DNA of 21,844 nt from CAVYHX01 sp963768415 (GTDB lineage Bacteria; Pseudomonadota; Gammaproteobacteria; UBA9214): NCBI GenBank assembly GCA_963768415.1, contig CAVYHX010000048.1, forward strand, positions 1 to 21,844, given 5' to 3'. Made by a program: the position numbers and the translations under genes. Below, piece by piece: positions 15,606-21,711 of this stretch. The notes under the pieces were generated by a model. That model was not told the DNA's origin, did not search any database, and saw only the letters and a list, made by a program, of their open reading frames with translations. Numbering within the stretch: the stretch's first letter is position 1; the number at the start of each line of letters is the position of its first letter.

Positions 15606-16697
15606 ATGAGCGTCAAATGCGGCATCGTTGGCCTGCCCAACGTCGGCAAATCCACCCTGTTCAATGCCCTGACCGAGGCCGGTATTCAGGCGGAGAACTA
15701 TCCGTTCTGCACCATCGATCCGAATGTCGGCGTCGTGCCGGTGCCGGATCCGCGGCTGGACACGCTGGCTGCCATCGTCAAACCGCAAAAGGTCATCAAT
15801 ACCACCATGGAGTTCGTCGATATCGCCGGGCTGGTGGCCGGCGCCTCGAAGGGGGAGGGGCTGGGCAACAAGTTTCTCGCCAATATTCGTGAGACCGACG
15901 CCATCTGCATGGTGGTGCGCTGTTTCGAGGACGACAACGTGGTGCATGTCAGCGGCAGTGTCGATCCTCTCCGGGACATCGATGTCATCAATACCGAGCT
16001 GGGCCTGGCGGACCTGGAAACCGTCGAGAAGGGCATCCATCGTGTAGCCAAGGTCGCCAAGGGCGGTGACAAGGAAGCACGTGCGAAACTGGCGGTGTTC
16101 GAGGCGGCGCGCGCGCACCTGGATGCGGGCGGGCTGGTCATCAACATGGGCCTGGATGCCGACCAGCGGGCGGCAATTTACGAGTTGCATCTGTTAACGG
16201 CCAAGCCGGTGATGTACGTCGCCAACGTCAAGGAAGACGGTTTCACAGACAACCCCTATCTCGATGCCGTGGTAGCACGCGCGGCAGCGGATGGTGCGCA
16301 GGCCGTCGCGGTGTGTGCCGCCATCGAGGCCGAGCTGGTCGAGCTGGATGACGCCGAGCGCAAGGAATATCTGCACGAACTGGGTTTCGAGGAGCCGGGA
16401 CTCAACCGGGTGATCCGTGCCGGATACCAGTTGCTGGGCCTGCAGACCTATTTCACCGCCGGCGTGAAAGAGGTGCGTGCCTGGACCACGCACATCGGCG
16501 CCACCGCCCCGCAGGCCGCCGGCGAGATCCATACCGATTTCGAAAAAGGCTTTATCCGCGCCGAAGTGACCTCCTACGCCGATTTCGTCGCCTGCAACGG
16601 CGAGCACGGCGCCAAGGAAGCCGGCAAGCTGCGCCTGGAAGGCAAGGACTACATCGTCCAGGACGGCGATGTCATGCATTTCCGCTTTAATGTGTAG
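15606..16697 (+). CDS. ychF: Redox-regulated P-loop ATPase/GTPase YchF (Obg family)
   Basis: YchF (OLA1 family) is a ribosome-associated P-loop NTPase that prefers ATP and is linked to translation and oxidative-stress responses. The start ATG 15606 gives MSVKCGIVGLPNVGKSTLFN; GGAT lies a few bases upstream. The G1 loop GLPNVGKS is at residues 9-16 and G3 is DIAGLVAGASKGEGLGN. The G4 position reads NVKE instead of NKxD, which is characteristic of YchF. The C-terminal TGS domain ends KDYIVQDGDVMHFRFNV. The length is 363 residues, identical to E. coli. It follows pth as in many gammaproteobacteria. The frame is intact. Confidence 0.97.
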   Translation: MSVKCGIVGLPNVGKSTLFNALTEAGIQAENYPFCTIDPNVGVVPVPDPRLDTLAAIVKPQKVINTTMEFVDIAGLVAGASKGEGLGNKFLANIRETDAICMVVRCFEDDNVVHVSGSVDPLRDIDVINTELGLADLETVEKGIHRVAKVAKGGDKEARAKLAVFEAARAHLDAGGLVINMGLDADQRAAIYELHLLTAKPVMYVANVKEDGFTDNPYLDAVVARAAADGAQAVAVCAAIEAELVELDDAERKEYLHELGFEEPGLNRVIRAGYQLLGLQTYFTAGVKEVRAWTTHIGATAPQAAGEIHTDFEKGFIRAEVTSYADFVACNGEHGAKEAGKLRLEGKDYIVQDGDVMHFRFNV

Positions 16698-16703
16698 CCG
16701 TCT

Positions 16704-16734
16704 TGCCGGGGAAGTTGTCCCGGCACCGCGTTTT
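16704..16734 (+). terminator. Possible intrinsic terminator after ychF
   Basis: TGCCGGG (16704-16710) pairs with CCCGGCA (16719-16725) over 7 bp, with an 8-base loop. Four T residues (16731-16734) follow after a five-base gap. The gap is longer than in a good rho-independent terminator, so this is tentative. It lies seven bases after the ychF stop and 23 bases before tRNA-Met. Confidence 0.4.
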
Positions 16735-16757
16735 CAGGTACCCTTTGCACCCCTTCT

Positions 16758-16834
16758 GGCTACGTAGCTCAGCTGGTTAGAGCACAGCACTCATAATGCT
16801 GGGGTCGGTGGTTCAAGTCCACCCGTAGCCACCA
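16758..16834 (+). tRNA. tRNA-Met(CAU), elongator type
   Basis: GGCTACG at the start pairs with CGTAGCC before ACCA at the end, so CCA is encoded. The anticodon loop CTCATAA gives CAT. The sequence closely follows the E. coli elongator tRNA-Met, including TAGCTCAGCTGGTTAGAGCA and the TTCAAGTCC T-loop. The length is 77 bases. A lysidine-modified tRNA-Ile is less likely given the acceptor sequence. Confidence 0.95.
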
Positions 16835-16867
16835 TTAAAACAATAAGTTACAAGTAATTCAGCCCGC

Positions 16868-16899
16868 GTAGGGCGCAATAGCGCAGCGTATTGCGCCGC
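16868..16899. repeat. REP-like palindrome, GTAGGGCGCAATAGCGC type
   Basis: The sequence starts GTAGGGCGCAATAGCGCAGC and ends GTATTGCGCCGC. GGCGCAATA and TATTGCGCC form a stem around GCGCAGCG. The reverse complement of this element is part of every unit of the 121-bp array to its right. Confidence 0.75.
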
Positions 16900-16904
16900 A
16901 TGCG

Positions 16905-17090
16905 TCAATCATCAAATCCAGGCGCATCCGCAAGATCACTTCCAGCCCGGTCGCGCGCCTGGATGCCATCATCAACCAACTGGTGATAAGTCGCATACTG
17001 CAAGTCGATCACCTTACCAAACCATGTGCGCGCCATTGTCAGATTCACGAAATCTCGATGGGCTGCGCACGCTGCAGACATGCGGCGCAA
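16905..17090 (-). pseudogene. Possible C-terminal remnant of an unidentified gene
   Basis: Read on the minus strand, 17060-16905 encodes a protein-like tail: RDFVNLTMARTWFGKVIDLQ, then YATYHQLVDDGIQARDRAG, ending ADAPGFDD and a TGA stop. The part before RDFV comes from repeat sequence and is not a credible N-terminus. The same RDFVNLTMARTWFGKVIDLQ reading recurs in each unit of the 121-bp array, but there it ends two codons later (PV) at a TAG supplied by the REP-like element. I cannot assign a family. It may be the end of a lost gene whose edge was duplicated, or a chance open frame. Confidence 0.3.
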
Positions 17091-17481
17091 TACGCTGCGC
17101 TATTGCGCCCTACACTGGCTGCAAGTCGATCACCTTACCAAACCATGTGCGCGCCATTGTCAGATTCACGAAATCTCGAAGGGCTACGCACGCTGCAGGC
17201 ATGCGGCGCAATACGCTGCGCTATTGCGCCCTACACTGGCTGCAAGTCGATCACCTTACCAAACCATGTGCGCGCCATTGTCAGATTCACGAAATCTCGA
17301 AGGGCTACGCACGCTGCAGGCATGCGGCGCAATACGCTGCGCTATTGCGCCCTACACTGGCTGCAAGTCGATCACCTTACCAAACCATGTGCGCGCCGTT
17401 GTCAGATTCACGAAATCTCGAAGGGCTGCGCACGCTGCAGACATGCGGCGCAATACGCTGCGCTATTGCGCCCTACACTGG
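16998..17481 (+). repeat. Tandem array of four 121-bp units
   Basis: Units start CTGCAAGTCGATCACCTTAC at 16998, 17119, 17240 and 17361, exactly 121 bp apart, and the last ends at 17481. They differ at only a few positions (for example GGGCTGCGC or GGGCTACGC, and GCGCGCCATTG or GCGCGCCGTTG). Each unit ends with a REP-like GCGGCGCAATACGCTGCGCT palindrome, the reverse complement of 16868-16899. Because 121 is not a multiple of three and stops are absent, all three plus-strand frames stay open for about 500 bases. I do not call any of them a gene. The array lies between tRNA-Met and the 3' end of the antiporter gene and fills that 660-base gap together with the elements listed to its left. Confidence 0.93.
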
Positions 17482-17501
17482 TTAGCGTCGGCTAATACAG
17501 G

Positions 17502-19172
17502 TTATCCATAATATTCATTGCGGAACGAATCAATCAGCGCAGTGGCATCCTCGTCAAATACACCCATGGTATTGAGTACCGCCGCACCGATCTGCAGGCT
17601 CGCCTCCAGTGTTTCCGAAATGGCAATGGTTGCCCCAGCCTTCAACAGCTGCTCGCAGTGATGCCGGTCGCGGCCGCGCGCGTGTATGGTGATTTTCGGG
17701 TAATGCTGTCGCATCATATTGACCAGCCGCACGGCCGGCACGACATGGTCAAGGGTGCATACCAGCACGCCGGCCTGCCCGGCGCCTGCCGCCTTCAGCA
17801 CATCGACCTTGCTGGCATCACCATAGAAGACCGAGAACCCGTCATGCCTGCCTTCCAGCACGCGGTCTGCATTACTGTCGATGGCGAGATAGGGCACATC
17901 CCCGGTCTGCAGGATCCTTGCCACACGCCGTCCCACGCGACCGAAGCCGGCAATGATGACATGCGGCTGCCCGGTCTCTATATGGTTGGTGCTGACATCG
18001 TGCCTGACTGTCGCTTTGTTAAGGCATTTGCCGGCGAATTCGCAGAAATTCGCCATCAACGGCGTGGTGACCATGGTGAGCGCGACCACCAGTGTCAGCA
18101 TATGGAAAAGGTCTGCCGGCAGGATACCGCTGATGGCAGCCAGCCCGAACAGCACGAAGCCGAATTCCCCGCTCTGCGACAGCAGCAGCGCTACCCGCGT
18201 GGCATGCGGCGTGGCAACACCCATGAGTCGACAGAGGGCCCAGAGGATGACCGACTTGAACAGCAACAGGCCCAGCACCAGTCCGGCAATCAGCACGCCC
18301 TGCTTGCCCAGCAGGCCAAAATCGATGGACATACCGACGCCCATGAAAAACAGGCCCAGCAGGATGCCGCGAAACGGCTGGATATCGGCAATCACCTGAT
18401 GCCGGTAGTTGGACTCCGCCATCATCAGCCCGGCAAGAAATGCACCCAGCGCCAGCGACAGGCCCACCGCCTCCATCAGCCACGCCGTGCCCAGCACCGC
18501 GAACACGGCCGCGGCGGTGAACACCTCCGCCGTCCGGCTGGTCGCCACCAGTCGCAGCACCGGGGACAGCAAAAACCGGCCAACGAGGATGACGAAGGCG
18601 ATAGCGAGCACGGCATCCAGTATCGCGAACTCGATACCCTCCAGCAGCGTGGTTTCGGCGGCAAGCAGTGACACCAGCGCCAGCAGTGGCACCACCGCCA
18701 GGTCCTGCAGCAGCAGCACGGAAAATGCCGTGCGGCCGTGACTGGTCCCCATTTCACCGCGCTCGGTCAGGATTTGCAGGCCGAACGCCGTCGAGGAGAG
18801 CGCCAGGCCGAAACCGATGATCACGGCTATCTTGAGCGGCTGGTCGAACAGCAGGGCCAGGCCGGCGATGACCAGCCCGGTCACCATCACCTGTGCGGTG
18901 CCCAGACCGAACACCATGCGCCGCATGGCCCACAGGCGTGCAGGCTTCAGTTCTATGCCGATGATGAACAGCAGGAAGATAACGCCGAACTCGGCGATAT
19001 GCCGGATTTCATCGATCTGGTCGATGAAACCGAATCCCCAGGGACCGACAACGGCGCCGGCAGCCAGGTACCCCAGCACCGAACCGAGGCCCAGCCGCTG
19101 GAAGACCGGAACAGCGATGACCGCCGCCGCCAGCAGGACCAGTATGTCTGCGAGGTAATGGGTTTCCGTCAT
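17502..19172 (-). CDS. Monovalent cation:proton antiporter of the CPA2 (KefB/KefC) family with a TrkA-N domain
   Basis: This is an inner-membrane protein that should exchange K+ or Na+ for H+. Residues 1-385 hold about a dozen hydrophobic segments of a CPA2 exchanger, including GSVLGYLAAGAVVGPWGFG and FGLALSSTAFGLQILTERGE. From about residue 403 a TrkA-N/RCK nucleotide-binding domain follows, with the Rossmann motif IIAGFGRVGRRVARIL and the family-like FYGDASKVDVLKAAGA. The length is 556 residues and the start is ATG 19172 (MTETHYLADILVLLAAAV). KefB and KefC are glutathione-gated K+ efflux systems of 600 or more residues. This one is shorter, lacks the long C-terminal tail and has no KefF/KefG partner nearby, so gating by glutathione is not implied. 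The frame is intact. Confidence 0.9.
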   Translation of the reverse strand: MTETHYLADILVLLAAAVIAVPVFQRLGLGSVLGYLAAGAVVGPWGFGFIDQIDEIRHIAEFGVIFLLFIIGIELKPARLWAMRRMVFGLGTAQVMVTGLVIAGLALLFDQPLKIAVIIGFGLALSSTAFGLQILTERGEMGTSHGRTAFSVLLLQDLAVVPLLALVSLLAAETTLLEGIEFAILDAVLAIAFVILVGRFLLSPVLRLVATSRTAEVFTAAAVFAVLGTAWLMEAVGLSLALGAFLAGLMMAESNYRHQVIADIQPFRGILLGLFFMGVGMSIDFGLLGKQGVLIAGLVLGLLLFKSVILWALCRLMGVATPHATRVALLLSQSGEFGFVLFGLAAISGILPADLFHMLTLVVALTMVTTPLMANFCEFAGKCLNKATVRHDVSTNHIETGQPHVIIAGFGRVGRRVARILQTGDVPYLAIDSNADRVLEGRHDGFSVFYGDASKVDVLKAAGAGQAGVLVCTLDHVVPAVRLVNMMRQHYPKITIHARGRDRHHCEQLLKAGATIAISETLEASLQIGAAVLNTMGVFDEDATALIDSFRNEYYG

Positions 19173-19304
19173 GTCACACCAGTATCAGCGCGACGCTGTC
19201 GCTGTCAATCACCTTCTATATCTGAATGACGGCTCTCAGTATAAACCTGCCGTTCATGGGTAGGTGGGTTAATGACGTGTATTGGCCGTAATCTGAACTC
19301 CGCT

Positions 19305-19331
19305 ATCGCGCCGAAGGGCGGCGCTCCTACA
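19305..19331. repeat. Single REP-like copy of the 27-mer found at 4017-4160
   Basis: The sequence from ATCGCGCCGAAGGG to CGCTCCTACA matches the 27-base element of the 3988-4160 cluster with few differences. It is the only feature I can identify in 19173-19523 (351 bases upstream of the small Lys-rich gene). A 65-codon open frame at 19334-19531 looks like chance. Confidence 0.75.
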
Positions 19332-19523
19332 GTTTGCTTATGACCGGTTGTGGCCGAACCAGGCCGTTCAAGAGATATATCCCGGGAATTTCAGTCGAAT
19401 ATTTTGTTTCGATCCAGTGGCCTCTCGTGACTTGGGTGTTGCGGGTACTACGAACAGCGCAATCAGCTGGGAAATGCCGTATTCTAACCGCCCAACCCTG
19501 TAATATAATAGAAGAGAATTCGA

Positions 19524-19691
19524 ATGGCTAAACCCAATTACGTTTATGAAAAGCGCCAGAAAGAACTTGCCAAAAAGAAAAAGAAGGAAGAAAAACGTTT
19601 GCAAAAAGCCGGAGTAGACGAAAATCTATCTCAGGGCGTTCAGCCGGCATCAGCCAGTGATGATGAATCGTCAACAAGTAACGATACATAA
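19524..19691 (+). CDS. Small Lys-rich conserved protein (55 residues)
   Basis: The ATG at 19524 is preceded by GAAGAGAA (19511-19518) at good spacing. The protein starts MAKPNYVYEKRQKELAKKKK, continues KEEKRLQKAG and ends in a Ser/Asp-rich acidic tail (SASDDESSTSNDT). The first 30 residues are a highly charged, probably helical, basic stretch that could bind nucleic acid. I recall small proteobacterial proteins beginning MAKPNY.(F/Y)EKRQ.ELAKKKK, of unknown function, but cannot verify this here. The cold-shock gene follows in the same direction after 147 AT-rich bases. TATAAT at 19504-19509 lies close upstream but has no clear -35 partner and would put the start point inside the ribosome site. 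Confidence 0.8.
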   Translation: MAKPNYVYEKRQKELAKKKKKEEKRLQKAGVDENLSQGVQPASASDDESSTSNDT

Positions 19692-19720
19692 CAAAACAAT
19701 CAAGCACGACTCCGTTTATT

Positions 19721-19838
19721 TTGACGTTATGTGTTTAACAATAGCTAGCATATTGCAAATAGGTGAACATCATAATTGTTATAAACCAGCAGAATACATC
19801 TACACACCGGTACGCAGTCTTAAAGAGGAAAATATAGA
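19721..19838 (+). promoter_or_regulatory. AT-rich leader of the cold-shock gene with a weak promoter candidate
   Basis: TTGACG at 19721-19726 resembles a -35 box, with TAGCAT at 19746-19751 as a poor -10 box (19-base spacing). That would give a leader of roughly 80 bases. Long structured leaders are known for cspA-type genes, but the canonical cold-box is not recognisable here. The firm element is AGAGGA at 19824-19829, nine bases before the cspA-like ATG. Confidence 0.3.
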
Positions 19839-20045
19839 ATGAGTAAAGGCACGGTAAAGTGGTTCAGCGCAGATAAAGGTTTTGGTTTTATTACTCCTGA
19901 CGATGGAGGAAAAGACCTGTTCGTTCATCATTCTGAAATCAAAAGTTCGGGCGGTTTCGCCACTCTCAATGATGGACAAGCAGTCGAATTCGAAGTTGGC
20001 CAGGGCCAGAAAGGGCCGTGTGCAAATAAGGTTGTGCCTGTCTGA
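19839..20045 (+). CDS. Cold-shock domain protein (CspA family)
   Basis: This 68-residue protein is a single cold-shock OB-fold that binds single-stranded RNA and DNA and typically acts as an RNA chaperone. It begins MSKGTVKWFSADKGFGFITP. RNP1 is KGFGFI (residues 13-18) and RNP2 is LFVHHS (27-32). The length is normal for the family (about 65-70). The start ATG 19839 has a strong ribosome site (AGAGGA, nine bases upstream). The frame is intact. The gene lies in an AT-richer stretch together with the small Lys-rich gene, and a long palindrome follows its stop. Which CspA paralogue it is, and whether it is cold-induced, cannot be told from sequence. Confidence 0.96.
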   Translation: MSKGTVKWFSADKGFGFITPDDGGKDLFVHHSEIKSSGGFATLNDGQAVEFEVGQGQKGPCANKVVPV

Positions 20046-20076
20046 TTTATATTCGCTCTGTTAGGAAGCAACACAT

Positions 20077-20168
20077 AACAAGGCACATCCAGCGGGTTGC
20101 CAAAAGTGTCACGGGTTTTGCTGATGTAACCCCTGCGTCACTTTTGGCAATCGCTGATGTGCGACGTT
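20077..20168. repeat. Long imperfect palindrome after the cold-shock gene, weakly attC-like
   Basis: AAC (20077-20079), a 3-base spacer and GCACATC-C-AGCG (20083-20094) face CGCT-GATGTGC (20152-20162), a 3-base spacer and GTT (20166-20168). Between them TTGCCAAAAGTG (20097-20108) and CACTTTTGGCAA (20139-20150) are perfect 12-base inverted repeats around a 30-base loop. One base (C, 20090) is unpaired on the left arm. An AAC...GTT-bounded imperfect hairpin with an extrahelical base is the general plan of an integron attC site. However, the right end (GACGTTCC) departs from the usual GTTRRRY, and no integrase is in the window. It could equally be a bidirectional terminator or a small mobile repeat. 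Confidence 0.4.
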
Positions 20169-20246
20169 CCTGAATGCCCAGCGTTGGCAGCCGAAAGCAG
20201 ACGTTTAGTTAGAAAGTCAGTATGACCATAGATTACGGTAAATTTT

Positions 20247-20311
20247 CTACGATTTATCGTAGATAGGGCCGGATGCATTTTCTGGTTAAATTCAAAGAAT
20301 GTATCCGGCCC
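20247..20311. repeat. Two adjacent hairpins upstream of the RIO-type pseudogene
   Basis: CTACGAT (20247-20253) and ATCGTAG (20256-20262) form a 7-bp palindrome that could be an operator or a small hairpin. Immediately after, GGGCCGGATGCATT (20266-20279) pairs with AATGTATCCGGCCC (20298-20311) over 14 bp with one wobble, and an AT-rich stretch follows. I see no gene between 20046 and 20425; this and the palindrome at 20077-20168 are its content. Confidence 0.55.
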
Positions 20312-20425
20312 TTATTTACAGAGTATCTTTCCGGCTGAAAGATCACCACCCGGAAGCCCCCCTTATTAGAGGCTTTCGCCCATGTTTCCATTCCATCACG
20401 CTGCCTGATAGTGTATAAAGCGCCT

Positions 20426-21278
20426 ATGAAAGTACCTAAAAGATTGAAACCGCTGGTCGAGGACGGTTGGTCATGAGATCCTCTCGACAGTTAATGAAGC
20501 TGGTAAAGAGGCGCAGGTCTAGATGGTTCGCTGTGGTGGGGCGATACGCTGCGCCAGGTTTATAAGGAGCGCAAATCAGCGCAGCTTCAAACAAGCCATG
20601 CAGTACCAGGAAGGCCGTAAGGTTAAAAACAGCCGCCAGGCCCGCGCCATGGACAAACGTAGCCGTTACGGGCAAAAAGAGTCGGAACAGGCTTGGGTCA
20701 GCGCGGAGGTGGATGCGCTATATTGTTTGGCCGCTGCCGGTGTTCGCGTACCGAAGCCCTACGGCTTTGTTGATGGCGTACTGTTGATGGAGCTGATAAC
20801 GGCCATCGATGGTAACGCCGCCCCGCGACTCAATGATCTAACCATGACCGCCGGGCAGGCGCGCGAATATCATAGTCGAATGATTGCAGAGGTCGTGCGC
20901 ATGCTCTGCGCGGGTCTGGTCCATGGCGACTTGTCGCCGTTCAACGTGTTGGTTGATGAGGAAGGGCCGGTCATTATAGATCTTCCCCAGGCGGCCAATG
21001 CTGCCGGCAATAATAGCGCGGCCATGATGCTGGAACGGGATGTTGAAAATATGGCAAATTATTTCGGTCGTTTTGCCCCGGAGTTACTGAAAACCGAATA
21101 CGGTAAAGAAATTTGGGGGTTATATGAAAGCGGCAATCTCCAGCCTGACACCCCACTCGCCGGGCACTTTGAGCGCAGTACGATGGATGCCGATGTGGCA
21201 AAAGTCATGGAGGTGATCGATGACGCCCGCGAACAGGAATTTGAGCGGCGCCAACGGGCGCTGGCTGCACTGGAATAG
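20426..21278 (+). pseudogene. RIO-type serine/threonine kinase gene, apparently decayed
   Basis: The family is a bacterial RIO1-like kinase of unknown physiological role. ATG 20426 gives MKVPKRLKPLVED, the expected N-terminus, but the frame then hits TGA. One base later the frame reads VGHEILSTVNEAGKEAQV, then TAG (20520-20522) where I expect Tyr, then MVRCGGAIRCA. Between 20556 and 20570 the frame is shifted once more: restoring an A and dropping a C turns ARFIRSANQRSF into the family-like AKVYKEANQRSF, which recovers the ATP-binding Lys. From 20571 to 21278 the frame is clean, including the catalytic LVHGDLSPFNVLVDEEGP and VIIDLPQAANAA. A 251-residue product from ATG 20523 would lack the glycine-rich loop and the Lys. 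Decay is likely; clustered sequence errors are the alternative. Confidence 0.8.
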
Positions 21279-21331
21279 ATGTCGTCACTCTGGTTGGTAC
21301 AAGGGGTCCGGGCGCCAGACAATGCTTCTAA

Positions 21332-21499
21332 AAAAGCCACCCATATGGGCGGCTTTCTCATTTGGCGGAGGCGGCGGAATCGTACGGGGTCAATTATGCC
21401 GCAGCCCCCAGCGCCGTCCCCGCCCCTGCCGCAGTGTGGCTGTTTGGATCAGGCCTGATTAGACTGATCGGGATTGCAAGAAGGAAAGTGCGCGTATAA
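21332..21499 (+). pseudogene. Orphan C-terminal tail of a PEP-CTERM-sorted protein
   Basis: In one frame 21389-21499 reads VNYAAAPSAVPAPAAVWLFG, then SGLIRLIGIARRKVRV and TAA. This is the PEP-CTERM sorting signal layout: a V-P-x-P motif, a hydrophobic membrane segment (AAVWLFGSGLI..LIGI) and a basic end (ARRK). Proteins with this tail are exported and processed by exosortase in exopolysaccharide-producing Gram-negative bacteria. The frame opens only at 21332 after a TAA, overlaps the terminator-like hairpin, and has no ATG, so just the tail survives. No exosortase gene is in the window. A terminator follows at 21535-21560, as expected for the end of a former gene. Confidence 0.7.
21333..21356. 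terminator. Intrinsic-terminator-like hairpin after the RIO-type gene
   Basis: AAAGCC-A-CCCAT (21333-21344) pairs with ATGGG-C-GGCTTT (21345-21356), a near-perfect stem preceded by A residues and ending in TTT then CTCATTT. The symmetric A and T runs would allow termination in both directions. It lies 54 bases after the kinase stop. Confidence 0.65.
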
Positions 21500-21534
21500 T
21501 ACCGAAAGAATTGTAGTATTCACCATACCAACAG

Positions 21535-21560
21535 CCCGCCATAGTGCGGGGTTTTGTTTG
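21535..21560 (+). terminator. Intrinsic terminator after the PEP-CTERM tail
   Basis: CCCGC (21535-21539) and GCGGG (21546-21550) form a 5-bp GC stem with a 6-base loop, followed directly by GTTTTGTTTG. The layout is a typical rho-independent terminator for plus-strand transcription, and it sits 36 bases after the orphan tail's stop. Confidence 0.7.
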
Positions 21561-21711
21561 TCTAAATGAAATCAGCGAATGCCCACCCAGGAGGTGGCAT
21601 TGGCGGTTATACGCAGAACGCTAGGTCGAAGTACGCCGGGGCAACACGGTCCTGTGTGGATCGAGTGAACTGCGATGACTTTTCGTGTGTAAAGGTATGC
21701 GTCTTGTCCGA

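Noticed and set aside
16983..17511. Three overlapping plus-strand frames of 153-170 codons in the 121-bp array
   Set aside because: All three frames are open only because the repeat unit lacks stops and is 121 bp long. There is no consistent ribosome site, and the peptides simply rotate the same three segments.
19334..19531. 65-codon frame upstream of the Lys-rich gene
   Set aside because: It overlaps the start of the better-supported small gene, has no ribosome site, and shows no recognisable protein pattern.
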